From: JAMXLO01 sp963696645
GTDB taxonomy: Bacteria > Pseudomonadota > Alphaproteobacteria > Acetobacterales > Acetobacteraceae
DNA length: 64,000 nucleotides
Direction of reading: 5' to 3'
Assembly (NCBI GenBank): GCA_963696645.1
Contig: CAVOKY010000007.1
Location: 186,001 to 250,000 of the forward strand
The stretch's first letter is position 1; each line of letters opens with the position of its first letter. Position numbers and translations under genes: made by a program. The notes below the pieces were generated by a model. The model ran no database searches. It saw nothing but the letters and a program-made list of their open reading frames with translations, and was not told the origin of the DNA. Below are positions 19,686 to 28,617 of the stretch, one piece after another.

Positions 19686-20579
19686 ATGCCCACCGACGCT
19701 CACCCTTTGCGCCCGATCGCCACGCTGGGCTTCGTCGGCCTCGGCGTGATGGGCGAGCCGATGTGCGCCCACCTCGCCCGCCGCTCCGGCCGCCCCGTGC
19801 TGGCCCACGACTTGCGCACTGAGCCGCTTGACCGTCTCGCCGCGGATCGCGTGACCCCGGCGCAGCCCGATGACATCGCCCGCCGCGCCGACCTGATCCT
19901 GCTGTCTTTGCCGGACGGCAAAGCGGTCGCCGCGGTGGTTGCCGCACTGGAACCGTATCTCCAGCCCGGGCAGTGCGTAGTGGATACCTCCACCTCGTCC
20001 GTGCCGCTCACCCGGCAGATCGGCGCCCGCCTGGCCGAACGTGGGATCGGCTACGCCGATGCGCCGGTCGCCCGCACCCGCGAAGCCGCCGCCCGAGGCG
20101 AGCTCTCCATCATGGTCGGCGCCACCGACGCGGTGTTCGCCCACATCCGGCCGGTGCTGGAAACCATGGGGACCGACGTCACCCATTGCGGCCCGGTTGG
20201 CTGCGGCCAGGTGGTCAAGGTGCTGAACAACATGCTGGTGTTCCAGAACACCGCGGCGCTGGCCGAGGCCATCGCGATCGGCCGGCGCAACGGCGTGCCA
20301 CCCGATGTGCTGCTGCCGACCATCGCCAAGGGCTCCGGCGACTCGTTCGTGCTGCGCAGTCACGGCATGAAGTCGATGCTGCCGCGCGACTTCCCGGAGC
20401 GCGCGTTTTCCACGCGTTACGCGATCAAGGACCTGTCCTACGCGCTGGAAATGGCGGCCGAGGCAGGGCTGGACGTGCCAGGCGCCGAACTCACCATGCA
20501 GCGGCTGAAGGCGTCGGAACTGGCGGGGAACGGCGAAAAGTACCATCCTGCCGTGCTGAAGCTGATCGATCCGCCATGA
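19686..20579 (+). CDS. NAD(P)-dependent beta-hydroxyacid dehydrogenase
   Basis: Member of the 3-hydroxyisobutyrate / tartronate-semialdehyde reductase family, 297 residues. It has the N-terminal dinucleotide motif GFVGLGVMGEPM (15-26), the substrate-loop position VDTSTSS, and the catalytic lysine in CGQVVKVLNN. The ATG at 19686 has CAGGAGG 5-6 bases upstream, which rules out the longer open reading. Its stop overlaps the start of the next gene (ATGA), so both are translated from one message. With mmsA elsewhere in the window a valine-catabolic role is conceivable, but sequence alone does not separate the substrates. Confidence 0.85.
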   Translation: MPTDAHPLRPIATLGFVGLGVMGEPMCAHLARRSGRPVLAHDLRTEPLDRLAADRVTPAQPDDIARRADLILLSLPDGKAVAAVVAALEPYLQPGQCVVDTSTSSVPLTRQIGARLAERGIGYADAPVARTREAAARGELSIMVGATDAVFAHIRPVLETMGTDVTHCGPVGCGQVVKVLNNMLVFQNTAALAEAIAIGRRNGVPPDVLLPTIAKGSGDSFVLRSHGMKSMLPRDFPERAFSTRYAIKDLSYALEMAAEAGLDVPGAELTMQRLKASELAGNGEKYHPAVLKLIDPP

Positions 20580-21820
20580 CCGCCTGGCCGTCAGCCGAAC
20601 CCTGGCACGCTGCCTGCGCCGCGGATGCCGTGCTGGCCGCTTGGCGCGGCCCGTGGTCTGTCGCCTTCGCCATCGAGAGCGACGGCCCTGCCATCACGTT
20701 CTCCTTCGCCGACGGCCGCCTGCAATCCGGCGGGGTGCCGCAATTCACGCTGGCCGCGCCGGCCGCGGTGTGGGCCAAATTCCTCGACGCGGTCCCGCCG
20801 CGGCACCATCACGCGATCTTCGCCATGCTGGCCCGCGTGCCGGAATTCAGCGTCCGCGGCGAGCAACTTGCGTTCCTGCAGCACTGTCACATCGTCCGTC
20901 GCGTGCTGGAGGTCGGCAAATGGCTGGCCCTCGGCCACGCCGCGCCGGCGCCGGTGTCGCTGCATCCGCCGCTGACCGCCCCGACCCCGACCCCCGCCGT
21001 TACCGGCTGCCATGTCCCGGTAACCGTGGCCGGCACTGCATACCATCTCTATGCGGAACACACCGGCGCCGGTCGCGACCTGCTGTGCCTGCACACCGCC
21101 GGCGCCGACGGGCGGCAGTTCCATCGCCTGATGGCCGACCCGCGGATCACCGATTCCCATCGGGTGGTCGCCTTCGACCTGCCCTGGCACGGCAAGTCGC
21201 CGCCGCCCGCCGGCGCCATCCCAGGTTCGTGGCGACTGAACACCGACCTCTACGTCGAGCTGATCATGGGCTTCATCGAGGCCGCCGGCCTGGACCGCCC
21301 GATCGTGCTGGGCGCTTCGATGTCCGGCGAAATCTGCCTTGAACTGGCGTACCGGCACCCGGAAGCCTTCACCGGCATCGTCGCCTGCGAGGCCTCGGAA
21401 CGCATCGAACGCCGCCAGACGCCGTTTTCGGCGCACCCGCAGATCAACGCCGGCCTGTTCGTGCCGGAATGGGTCCGCGGGCTGATCGCGCCGCAAAGTC
21501 CGGCGGAATGCGCGGCCGAGATCGCTTGGCACTACGCGCAGGGCGGCCCGGCGGTGTTCTTCGGCGATATCGAATTCTACGCCGGCGACTGGGATGCGCG
21601 CGAACGGGTCGGGCGCATCGATACCAACCGCTGTCGGCTGTTCATGCTGACCGGCGAATACGACTACTCCTGCACGGTGGAACACTCGGCGGCGACTGCG
21701 GCGAAGATCCCCGGCGTGCGGTTCCAGGCGATGCCCGGCATCGGCCATTTCCCGTTCGCCGAGAACCCCGCGCTGTTCGCGGACTACCTGCTGCCGATCC
21801 TGCGCGAACTTGCGGCCTGA
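20576..21820 (+). CDS. Alpha/beta hydrolase with N-terminal SCP2-like domain
   Basis: A 414-residue protein in two parts. Residues 1-120 resemble an SCP2/sterol-carrier-like lipid-binding domain (FAIESDGPAITFSFADG, then FSVRGEQLAFLQHCHIV). Residues from about 145 form an alpha/beta hydrolase with the nucleophile elbow LGASMSGE (serine near residue 249), an acidic residue in TGEYDYS and the terminal catalytic His in GIGHFPFAE. The fold call for the N-terminal part is tentative. It begins with an ATGA overlap on the dehydrogenase gene, so the two are translationally coupled. It likely cleaves an ester or thioester of a lipid-like molecule. Confidence 0.75.
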   Translation: MTAWPSAEPWHAACAADAVLAAWRGPWSVAFAIESDGPAITFSFADGRLQSGGVPQFTLAAPAAVWAKFLDAVPPRHHHAIFAMLARVPEFSVRGEQLAFLQHCHIVRRVLEVGKWLALGHAAPAPVSLHPPLTAPTPTPAVTGCHVPVTVAGTAYHLYAEHTGAGRDLLCLHTAGADGRQFHRLMADPRITDSHRVVAFDLPWHGKSPPPAGAIPGSWRLNTDLYVELIMGFIEAAGLDRPIVLGASMSGEICLELAYRHPEAFTGIVACEASERIERRQTPFSAHPQINAGLFVPEWVRGLIAPQSPAECAAEIAWHYAQGGPAVFFGDIEFYAGDWDARERVGRIDTNRCRLFMLTGEYDYSCTVEHSAATAAKIPGVRFQAMPGIGHFPFAENPALFADYLLPILRELAA

Positions 21821-21893
21821 ATTGGCGGCAGTGCCTCTCGTCAAGCCGCGATCATCGCGCCATGCTTGCGTCTGCACAGCAGGATGCCAGCAC

Positions 21894-22331
21894 ATGCCCC
21901 ACCTCACGCTCGATCAGGCTCAGGCCATTGTCGCTACCGCGCTGCGGCACGGCACCGATCACAAGCTGCAGCCGCTCGCCGTCGCCGTGCTGGATGCTCG
22001 TGGCGTGCCGAAGGCGTTCGCCGCGCAGGACGGCACCAGCCTGCGCCGCTACGAGATCGCCAGCGGCAAGGCGCATGGCGCGCTGTCGTTCGGCATCGGC
22101 TCGCGCGCACTGGCGAAGCGCGCGACGGCGACGCCGCATTTCATCGCCGCCGTGACCCACGCGGTCGGTGGTTCGCTGGTCCCGGTGCCGGGTGGCGTGC
22201 TGATCCGCGCCGCCGATCGGGAGATCATCGGCGCGGTCGGCATCTCCGGCGACAATTCAGACAACGACGAGGCGGCGGCGATTGCCGGGATCACCGCAGC
22301 GGGACTGGTCGCCGATCCTGGCGAGGGGTGA
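21894..22331 (+). CDS. GlcG/HbpS-family protein
   Basis: Single-domain GlcG-type protein of 145 residues. The start at 21894 (MPHLTLDQAQ) matches the usual family N-terminus. Typical sequence features are LAVAVLDARGVPKAF, the GKAHGALSFG segment, the conserved glycine-rich turn VPGGVLIR and VGISGDNSDND near the end. Family members are linked to glycolate use or haem binding, but none has a settled enzyme activity. It follows the hydrolase gene by 73 bases on the same strand and probably shares its transcript. No signal peptide is seen. Confidence 0.8.
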   Translation: MPHLTLDQAQAIVATALRHGTDHKLQPLAVAVLDARGVPKAFAAQDGTSLRRYEIASGKAHGALSFGIGSRALAKRATATPHFIAAVTHAVGGSLVPVPGGVLIRAADREIIGAVGISGDNSDNDEAAAIAGITAAGLVADPGEG

Positions 22332-22400
22332 TCCTTGTCATTGCAAGCAGCGAACGCAACTCGGCAATCCCCAGGCAGTACCGCGCGCACAAACCGATCG

Positions 22401-22438
22401 GAGATTGCTTCGTCGGCTTCGCCTCCTCGCAATGACAG
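22401..22438. repeat. Intergenic repeat, second copy
   Basis: GAGATTGCTTCGTCGGCTTC followed by GCCTCCTCGCAATGACAG matches the repeat at 3542-3576 and, in reverse, 45828-45869. It lies between the convergent GlcG and dctM genes. Confidence 0.65.
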
Positions 22439-22447
22439 GGGGTACGG

Positions 22448-23728
22448 CTACGATCCGTACACCATCCGCGGCAACCACAATGTCAGCTCGGGCACATATG
22501 TAATAATCCCAAGCACGATCAGCAGCAGGATCAGGAACGGCAGGATGCCGCGGATTACCTCGCCCACCGGCGCGTCCGAAATGGTGGACAGCACGTAGAG
22601 GTTCAGCCCGACCGGCGGGTGCACCAGCCCCACCTCCATGTTGTGCGTGAAGATGATGCCGAAATGCACCGGATCGACGCCGAGCGGCAGCAGCACCGGC
22701 GACAGGATCGGCATCACCAGCAGCAGCGTGCTGACCACTTCGAGAAAGCAGCCGATGATCAGCAGCAGCACGTTCATCGCCAGCAGGAATTCCCACGTCG
22801 CGAAACCCTGATGCGCGGCGAAGTCCACCAGCCTGCCTGGAATGCCCGATCCGGTCATCCAATGGCCGAACACCAGCGCGGTCGCAATGATCAGCATGAT
22901 GACCGCGGCGCTGCGCAATGCCTCGGCAATTACCACCAGCGTGCGTGTCCATGGGAAGCCGCGGTACACCACGACGCTGACCAGCAGCGCCGTCACCGCG
23001 GCGAGCGCGGCCGATTCGGTGATGGTCATGAAGCCGCCATAGATGCCCATCAGCACAACGAACGGTACCGCCATCGCCGGCAACGCACGCGCGGTGACGC
23101 GCAATCGCGTCCGCATCGACATCGCCGGCTCGCGCGGGAAGTTCTTGCGGCGGGCGTAGTACAGCACCCAGACGAAGAACGCGCCGGCTTGCAGCAATCC
23201 CGGCAGAATGCCGGCGAGGAACAGCCGCGGCACCGACTGCTCGGTGACGATGCCGTACAGGATCAGCGCCAGTGACGGCGGTATGACCACGCCGATGGTG
23301 CCGGACGCGCCGATCACGCCCAGTGCGAAACCACGCGGATAGCCTCGATCGATCATCGCCGGCAACAGGATCGTGCCCATCGCCAGCGCGGTCGCGACCG
23401 ACGAGCCGGAGATCGCGGCGAACAGCGCGCACGACACCACCGCCACCAGGCCAAGTGATCCCTTGATGCCGCCGAGCCATGCGGTGGACAGATCGACCAG
23501 CGCCTGCGCCACACCGCCACGCCGCATGAATGCCGCGGCCATGACGAACAGCGGCAGCGCCATCAGCGTCGTCGAATTGAGCTGGTCGATCATGTTCTGC
23601 GCCAGGCCGATCATCGGCTGGCCCGACACGTAGTAGAGGATCGCCGCGGAGGTGCCGAGCACCAGGAAGATCGGCATGCCGGCCGCGAGCAGGCCGAAAA
23701 ACATCACCAGGAAACCGACGGTCCACAT
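22448..23728 (-). CDS. dctM: TRAP transporter large permease (DctM)
   Basis: Inner-membrane subunit of a tripartite ATP-independent periplasmic transporter, 426 residues, with about a dozen hydrophobic helices. It couples Na+ or H+ flow to uptake of a solute delivered by the DctP-type binding protein. Family signatures include GMPIFLVLGTSAAI near the start, CALFAAISGSSVATALAMG, the GASGTIGVVIPPS reentrant-hairpin segment and the repeat-related VHPPVGLNLYV near the C-terminus. It follows the small permease gene after 12 bases. A long open frame running through all three TRAP genes in another register is a composite artefact. Confidence 0.92.
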   Translation of the reverse strand: MWTVGFLVMFFGLLAAGMPIFLVLGTSAAILYYVSGQPMIGLAQNMIDQLNSTTLMALPLFVMAAAFMRRGGVAQALVDLSTAWLGGIKGSLGLVAVVSCALFAAISGSSVATALAMGTILLPAMIDRGYPRGFALGVIGASGTIGVVIPPSLALILYGIVTEQSVPRLFLAGILPGLLQAGAFFVWVLYYARRKNFPREPAMSMRTRLRVTARALPAMAVPFVVLMGIYGGFMTITESAALAAVTALLVSVVVYRGFPWTRTLVVIAEALRSAAVIMLIIATALVFGHWMTGSGIPGRLVDFAAHQGFATWEFLLAMNVLLLIIGCFLEVVSTLLLVMPILSPVLLPLGVDPVHFGIIFTHNMEVGLVHPPVGLNLYVLSTISDAPVGEVIRGILPFLILLLIVLGIITYVPELTLWLPRMVYGS

Positions 23729-23740
23729 GGTTTGCGACCG

Positions 23741-24330
23741 CTATTCGGTGACTGGTATTGCGAGCTCGGATGGCGCCTCGTGCGAGATGGCGTGACCCAC
23801 CGTCATCGTCGCGGGATCGAACAGGAAGGCGTAGCGGACCAGCCGTATGATATAGCGCAGCAGCATCAGGCCGCCGCCCACCGGCAGTGCCATGTAGTAG
23901 ATCCAAATTGGGAACTGCAGGTCCGATGAGCTGCGCTGGTCGAGCAGGAGCGCTGTGCTCACCACCTGCCAGCCGTACCACACCATGCCGAAGGTGAAGG
24001 CGATCGCCACCAGGCAGTTGAACATCTCGACCCAGCGCTGCGCCCCCGGTCGCAGCAGGCGCAGCACCAGGTCCGGCCGCACGTGACCATCGGTCTGCAC
24101 GAGCTCGCTGGCGACGATCATCACGGCCCATACGGCGATATAGACGATGACCTCTTCGGCCCAGTTGATCGCGATGTTCGGGATCGATATAACGCCCGAA
24201 CACCTGCAGCGTGGCGATCACCAGTGCGAAGGCACCGAGCAGACCGACTATGGTCCGCTCGATCCAACCCCAGACGAAAATGATGCGCGCGAGTTGTGCC
24301 CTGCGCGCGGTCCGGTTCAGGCGCTGACAT
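23741..24330 (-). pseudogene. dctQ: TRAP transporter small permease (DctQ), frameshifted
   Basis: Four-helix membrane subunit that joins DctM in TRAP importers. The pieces are an apparent start MSAPEPDRAQGT overlapping the end of dctP, then IIFVWGWIERTIVGLLGAFA, then SIPNIAINWAEEVIVYIAVW, DLVLRLLRPGAQRWVEMF and the last two helices, ending SELAIPVTE. The NWAEE stretch between helices is the family hallmark. Two net +1 changes, near 24285 and 24186, interrupt the reading. The neighbouring dctP has the same kind of +1 breaks, so sequence error is likely. Repaired length is about 195 residues, normal for DctQ. Confidence 0.8.
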
Positions 24331-25347
24331 CCGCCATGACCAGCTCGACCAGCTTGGGCGAGATATGCGCTTCGGCCACCGCCTTGTCCTGCACCTTCAC
24401 CATCTCGGCGTGCGTCGCATCGAGCTCGGCCTGCGGCACGTCGATAAACTTGACGCCCTGCTTCTCCAGCGCAGCGCGGCCAGTCTGCTGTGTCTTGAGC
24501 GGTGTTGACGCGCCAGGTGCCGATGTTGTCCGCCCACAGCTTTGTCATGGTCTCCTGCAGCTTTGGGCCGATCTTCTGCCAGAAGTCGGGATTGACCATC
24601 GGCACGTAGAGTCCCATGCCCTGGTTGTCCTGCAGCGAATAGCGCAGACCGGAGTCGAACAGCTTGGCGCTGTTCGTGCTCTCGTTGCTGCTGATCAGCC
24701 CGTCGAAGGTGCCCTGCGACATCGCCAGCGGCACATCGGGCCAGGCGGTCACATTGGCAATGCCGCCGAAGAAACGGATGCGGAATGAGTTCAGCACGCC
24801 GCCCGGGCTGCGCAGCTTCATGCCTTTCAGGTCGGCAACGGAGTTGAGCGGCTTGCGGGTCGAGAACCATTCGTTGAAGCCGAGATCGAACCACGGCCCC
24901 AGGATTTCGACCTTCAGCTTGCTGGTGATCTCGCCATTGACGAACTTGCCACCGGCGCCATCGGATGCGCGATGCACCACGTCGATCGGCCGGCCGTAGA
25001 GCGCCGGAAGCTGTGAGAAATCGGCGTCGGGGACGAAGCCGGTGATTGTCCAGGTGCCTGGGCACGCCATCTCCACCTGGTTCTGCACCAGCGCCTTCAA
25101 CACCTGAAGGTCGGGAAACAGCGAGCCGCTCTCGAACAGCTTGGTCTTGATCTGACCGCCGGACGCCGCCTCGAGCTTGGCGAGAATAATCATGGAACGC
25201 GACGTTGCGCGGATGCGATGGCGCGGTGTCGAGCGAGCAGCGCAGTTCCATCGGCGCATCGCCCCTGGCGTGGCGCAGAATGGCGAAGCTGCCCAATGTG
25301 GCGACTGACGCGCGCCCCAGGGAGCGGCGAGAAATACCCTGTTGCAT
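24317..25347 (-). pseudogene. dctP: TRAP transporter substrate-binding protein (DctP), frameshifted
   Basis: Periplasmic solute-binding protein feeding the DctQM permease. It starts MQQGISRRSLGRASVATLGS, which looks like an export signal with an RR pair. Next come MELRCSLDTAPSHPRNVAFHD and, in a second frame, LAKLEAASGG, IKTKLFESGSLFPDLQVLKA, GMKLRSPGGVLNSFRIRFFG, the FDGLISSNEST segment and QDNQGMGLYVPMVNPDFWQK. A third frame then reads LKTQQTGRAALEKQGVKFID and ends LVMADVSA. Net +1 breaks lie near 25190 and 24495. The repaired length of about 342 residues suits the family. The Arg of KLRSPGG probably binds a carboxylate, as in characterised DctP proteins; the ligand is unknown. Confidence 0.83.
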
Positions 25348-25407
25348 GGGCGTATCCTCCGGTTTGTCTAAGATGGCGCGGCGATATGACGACGCCTGCC
25401 GCCCCCG

Positions 25408-27057
25408 TCAAGGGAGCGCCGGCCGCCACGCATCGGCAAAGCCGCGAACGCGTGGCAGCAAAATCATGTCCCACGGGCTCGGCATTTGGCCGACCGGCAC
25501 GTGGATCAGTGCGGGCGCATTCAATGCGAAGGCCTGACGCAACGTGGTTTCCAATGCCTCCGGCGTGGTCGCGCGGAACGCCACCATGCCGAAGCTTTCG
25601 GCAAACTTCACGAAGTCGGGATTTGTCAAATCGCAAGCAATCAGCCGGTTGCCGTATTGCTGCTCCTGGATACGGCGCACGTTGCCGAATGCGCCATCGT
25701 CGAACACCACGACCACCAGTGGCAGCTTGTGCCGCATCGCGGTGGCGAGTTCGCCGGCCTGGAACATGAAGCCGCCGTCGCCGGTGGCCAGCACGACCTT
25801 GCGTCCCGGTGCGGCGGCCTGCGCGCCGAGTGCGGTGCCGTAGCCCCAGCCCAGCGTGTCCTGATAGCCCGGAGACAGAAATGTCCGTGGCGTATGCACA
25901 GGGAACGCGAGACGACTGGCGAAACCGACCTGCGTCACCTCCTCCACGTAGATGCCGTCCTGCGGCAACGCGGCACGAATGGCGCGCAGGAAGCTCATCG
26001 GCGGCTCCTGTCGTGCGAGGCGTTCAGCGAATGCAGCGCGCACCGTGGCGAGCTCGGCGTTGCGCTGACGCGTGCGGTTATGCGCGGGCAGTTCGGCAAG
26101 CAAAGCACGCAGGACGGTCGCGGCATCGCCAGGCAATGCGCAGGCCGGACGGCGGAAGCGGTTGATCTCCTCCGGATCGATGTCGAGCCGCACGATCGGC
26201 AGAGTCTCATCAACTCCCCAGACGCTCTGCTGCCAGTAGAGCCGCGTGCCGATCGCCAGCACGGCGTCAGCGTTCTTCCACAGTGCGTGACCTTCGGTGA
26301 ACGATACGGCCAAGGGATGTGCCGTGGGAATCACGCCCCTGCCGCGGCGGAACGAAGACACTGGCGCCTGCAGTGCCTCCGCAATCGCCTGCACTTCCGC
26401 ACCCGCGCCCAATGCCCCGCCTCCGACCACGATCAGCGGACGCTGCGCCTGGCCCAGGACCTTTGCGGCGCGCGCTACTGCTTCGCTATCGATCGGTGGC
26501 ACCGGCGGCGCAGCGATGTCGGAGAACTCGACCGGGCCGGTCATCCCCCAGATGTCGATCGCGCATTCCAACGCCACCGGCCGTTGCCGTCCGCTGCATG
26601 CGATGCGGATTGCGTCGGCCACCAGCGCGGGCGCTTCGTGGGGTGCTCGGATGCGCGCGGCGTGTTTGGTGATGTGGCGCAGCAAGCCGAGTTGGTCGTG
26701 GATCTCGTGCAGGTGTCCATGTCCCTGGTCGATCGCGAACGATGGGATCTGCCCGGCCAGTGCGACCACCGGCGCGCCCATGCCGTAGGCAGTCAGCAGT
26801 GCGGCGGATGCATTCAGCAATCCTGGCCCCGGCACGACGGCGAAAGCCTGCGGCTTGCCGGTGACCAATGCGGCGCCGAGCGCCATGTAAGCCGCGGTCT
26901 GCTCATGCCGCGGATGCAGCACGCGAAAGCGATCCTGCGCACGGTGCGCGGCATCGAACAGATGGTCGTTGTGCACGCCGGGCAGCGCATAAAGCGTGTC
27001 GATGCCGTGGCGGATCAGCGTTTCGATCACCGCATCGGCAGTTCGCATGGTCGGCAT
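25408..27057 (-). CDS. Thiamine-diphosphate-dependent enzyme, acetolactate-synthase-like
   Basis: ThDP enzyme of the pyruvate oxidase/acetolactate synthase superfamily, 549 residues, with the PYR, central and PP domains in the usual order. The activating Glu is in HPRHEQTAAYMA (about residue 51). The central domain has PLIVVGGGALGAGAEV. The cofactor motif starts GDGGFMFQAGELATAM and closes with FDDGAFGNVRR, where the usual metal-binding Asn is Asp. Candidates are benzoylformate decarboxylase-, sulfoacetaldehyde- or oxalyl-CoA-type enzymes; the sequence does not decide. It starts four bases after the D-aminopeptidase-like gene and precedes dctP by 60 bases, suggesting one operon with an imported organic acid as substrate. 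Confidence 0.85.
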   Translation of the reverse strand: MPTMRTADAVIETLIRHGIDTLYALPGVHNDHLFDAAHRAQDRFRVLHPRHEQTAAYMALGAALVTGKPQAFAVVPGPGLLNASAALLTAYGMGAPVVALAGQIPSFAIDQGHGHLHEIHDQLGLLRHITKHAARIRAPHEAPALVADAIRIACSGRQRPVALECAIDIWGMTGPVEFSDIAAPPVPPIDSEAVARAAKVLGQAQRPLIVVGGGALGAGAEVQAIAEALQAPVSSFRRGRGVIPTAHPLAVSFTEGHALWKNADAVLAIGTRLYWQQSVWGVDETLPIVRLDIDPEEINRFRRPACALPGDAATVLRALLAELPAHNRTRQRNAELATVRAAFAERLARQEPPMSFLRAIRAALPQDGIYVEEVTQVGFASRLAFPVHTPRTFLSPGYQDTLGWGYGTALGAQAAAPGRKVVLATGDGGFMFQAGELATAMRHKLPLVVVVFDDGAFGNVRRIQEQQYGNRLIACDLTNPDFVKFAESFGMVAFRATTPEALETTLRQAFALNAPALIHVPVGQMPSPWDMILLPRVRGFADAWRPALP

Positions 27058-27061
27058 CAGA

Positions 27062-28591
27062 TTACACCTTCCGGAATTGCAGTACGCGGCTGCGATTAGT
27101 CACCATCCGCAGTGTCCGCGCCCGCGGATTGAGCACGAGGCAGGCGCGCTGCCGCCAGGGACCTGCGCGGCGTTCGATCAATGCGCGATGCGGATCGAGC
27201 ATCGTCAATGGCAGTGCAGCGCGCAGCGGCCCGGTGCCGATCGACATCTCCGCGCCACCGTCCGCCCGCGCAATGCTGCACCGGGCGCCGTATTGCTCGC
27301 AGAGGAACTCGCCCGCCCAGCTTCTGGGAACTGCAACATCCGCGGCGACCAGGGCAAATGCGCGTGCCACATGGCCGATTTCTCCTGCAACGCCACCGTG
27401 CGCCTGCCGCAAGCGCACCGGCAAATGCGGCGACCGGCTGACCGCGCTGCCATCCTCGCCCACCAGCAGACGCTCGGTCGCGCCCATGAACGTCAGTTCG
27501 CCGCCCGCCTGTTCGATCCAGAACGGACCCTTCTCCGCCACGAACAAGCCCTGCGGCAGCAGACCCTGCGCCGGCTCCGGCAATGCGCGACCCGTCAGCG
27601 CCGCCAGCACCTGCAACGCGATGCCGTGCGCGTCGGTATCCTCGCGATTGCTGACAACAACGACGCCAGCCTGACGCTCCGGCAGCAACAGAAAGTGGTG
27701 CTTGTAGCCGGGCAGCGAGCCGCCATGGCCGACAGCAATCTCGTCCGGCAACGGCGAGCGGGCCAGCCCCAACCCGTACGCCGTTTGCGTTCCGTCGTTC
27801 AGACGCCGCAGCACACCCAGCGGCGCCAGCGGATCCTCCGCCGGCGTCTGTCGGGTCATCAGCGCCATCAGCCAGGTGACCAGATCATGCGCACTGCCCG
27901 TCAGTCCACCCGACGCGGAGAAGTGCAGTCCATATCGACCGTGCAGCCAGCCGTGCTCACCGCGCCAATAGCCGGCGGCAAGACCGGGGACCGGTTCGGT
28001 GGCATCCTCCGGCAGACGCATCGTCAGTCCAAGCGGACGGAAGAAGCGCTCGCGCAGCGCGTTGCCGTAGTTCAGCGACTTCAGCCTCAACGCCACCTCG
28101 ATCAGCCGATAGCCAGTGTTGGAATAGGAAATCTCGCTGCCCGACGGAAAATTCAACGCATCGACCGAGCTGATGAAATCGAACAGCGCATGCCGGTCCA
28201 TCGCCGCAGTCCATGGCACGCCGAGCAGCCACAGCGTTTCCATGGTGTCCGGCAGGCCGCCTGTCATGTCGAGAGCACGTGCGATCGGCACAGCGGCCAG
28301 TGCGCGCTTCAGCATCGGCAGATGCGCGCCCAGCGCGTCGTTCAGCGACAGGACGCCATCCGCCTGCAACCGCAGCAGCAGCGCCGCGCAGAAATGCTTG
28401 CTGATCGACGCATAGCGCACCACGGTTTCGCCGGTGAACGGCAGGTTCAGTTCGATCGACGCCAGGCCGCCGAATGCTTCGGCGTGGATGTCGGAGCCGT
28501 CGAACAGCACGATCGCACCGCCTGGGCCGCCTTCACCCGTCCAGCGCGCGGCGATCCTGGCCGCCTCCTCGGTCGCCCTGCTCCATTCCAT
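27062..28591 (-). CDS. Serine hydrolase, beta-lactamase/D-aminopeptidase family
   Basis: Penicillin-recognising-fold hydrolase of 509 residues. The catalytic domain has SISK (the SxxK motif, about residues 62-65), YSN (YxN, near 157) and GHGGSLPG (the HxG position, near 275). A C-terminal region of about 180 residues, rich in beta strands, gives the three-domain layout of the D-stereospecific aminopeptidase of Ochrobactrum. That makes a peptidase or amidase more likely than a beta-lactamase. No signal peptide is apparent, so it is probably cytoplasmic. It lies between the glucosidase and ThDP genes with tiny gaps. Confidence 0.8.
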   Translation of the reverse strand: MEWSRATEEAARIAARWTGEGGPGGAIVLFDGSDIHAEAFGGLASIELNLPFTGETVVRYASISKHFCAALLLRLQADGVLSLNDALGAHLPMLKRALAAVPIARALDMTGGLPDTMETLWLLGVPWTAAMDRHALFDFISSVDALNFPSGSEISYSNTGYRLIEVALRLKSLNYGNALRERFFRPLGLTMRLPEDATEPVPGLAAGYWRGEHGWLHGRYGLHFSASGGLTGSAHDLVTWLMALMTRQTPAEDPLAPLGVLRRLNDGTQTAYGLGLARSPLPDEIAVGHGGSLPGYKHHFLLLPERQAGVVVVSNREDTDAHGIALQVLAALTGRALPEPAQGLLPQGLFVAEKGPFWIEQAGGELTFMGATERLLVGEDGSAVSRSPHLPVRLRQAHGGVAGEIGHVARAFALVAADVAVPRSWAGEFLCEQYGARCSIARADGGAEMSIGTGPLRAALPLTMLDPHRALIERRAGPWRQRACLVLNPRARTLRMVTNRSRVLQFRKV

Positions 28592-28617
28592 TCGCGGCGG
28601 TTCCTCGCGTCGGAGCG

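Noticed and set aside
22338..25259. Very long minus-strand open frame (over 970 codons) across the TRAP genes
   Set aside because: It contains the correct reading only for parts of dctP and dctQ and then runs antisense-register through dctM. Real TRAP proteins are explained by three genes with small frame breaks.
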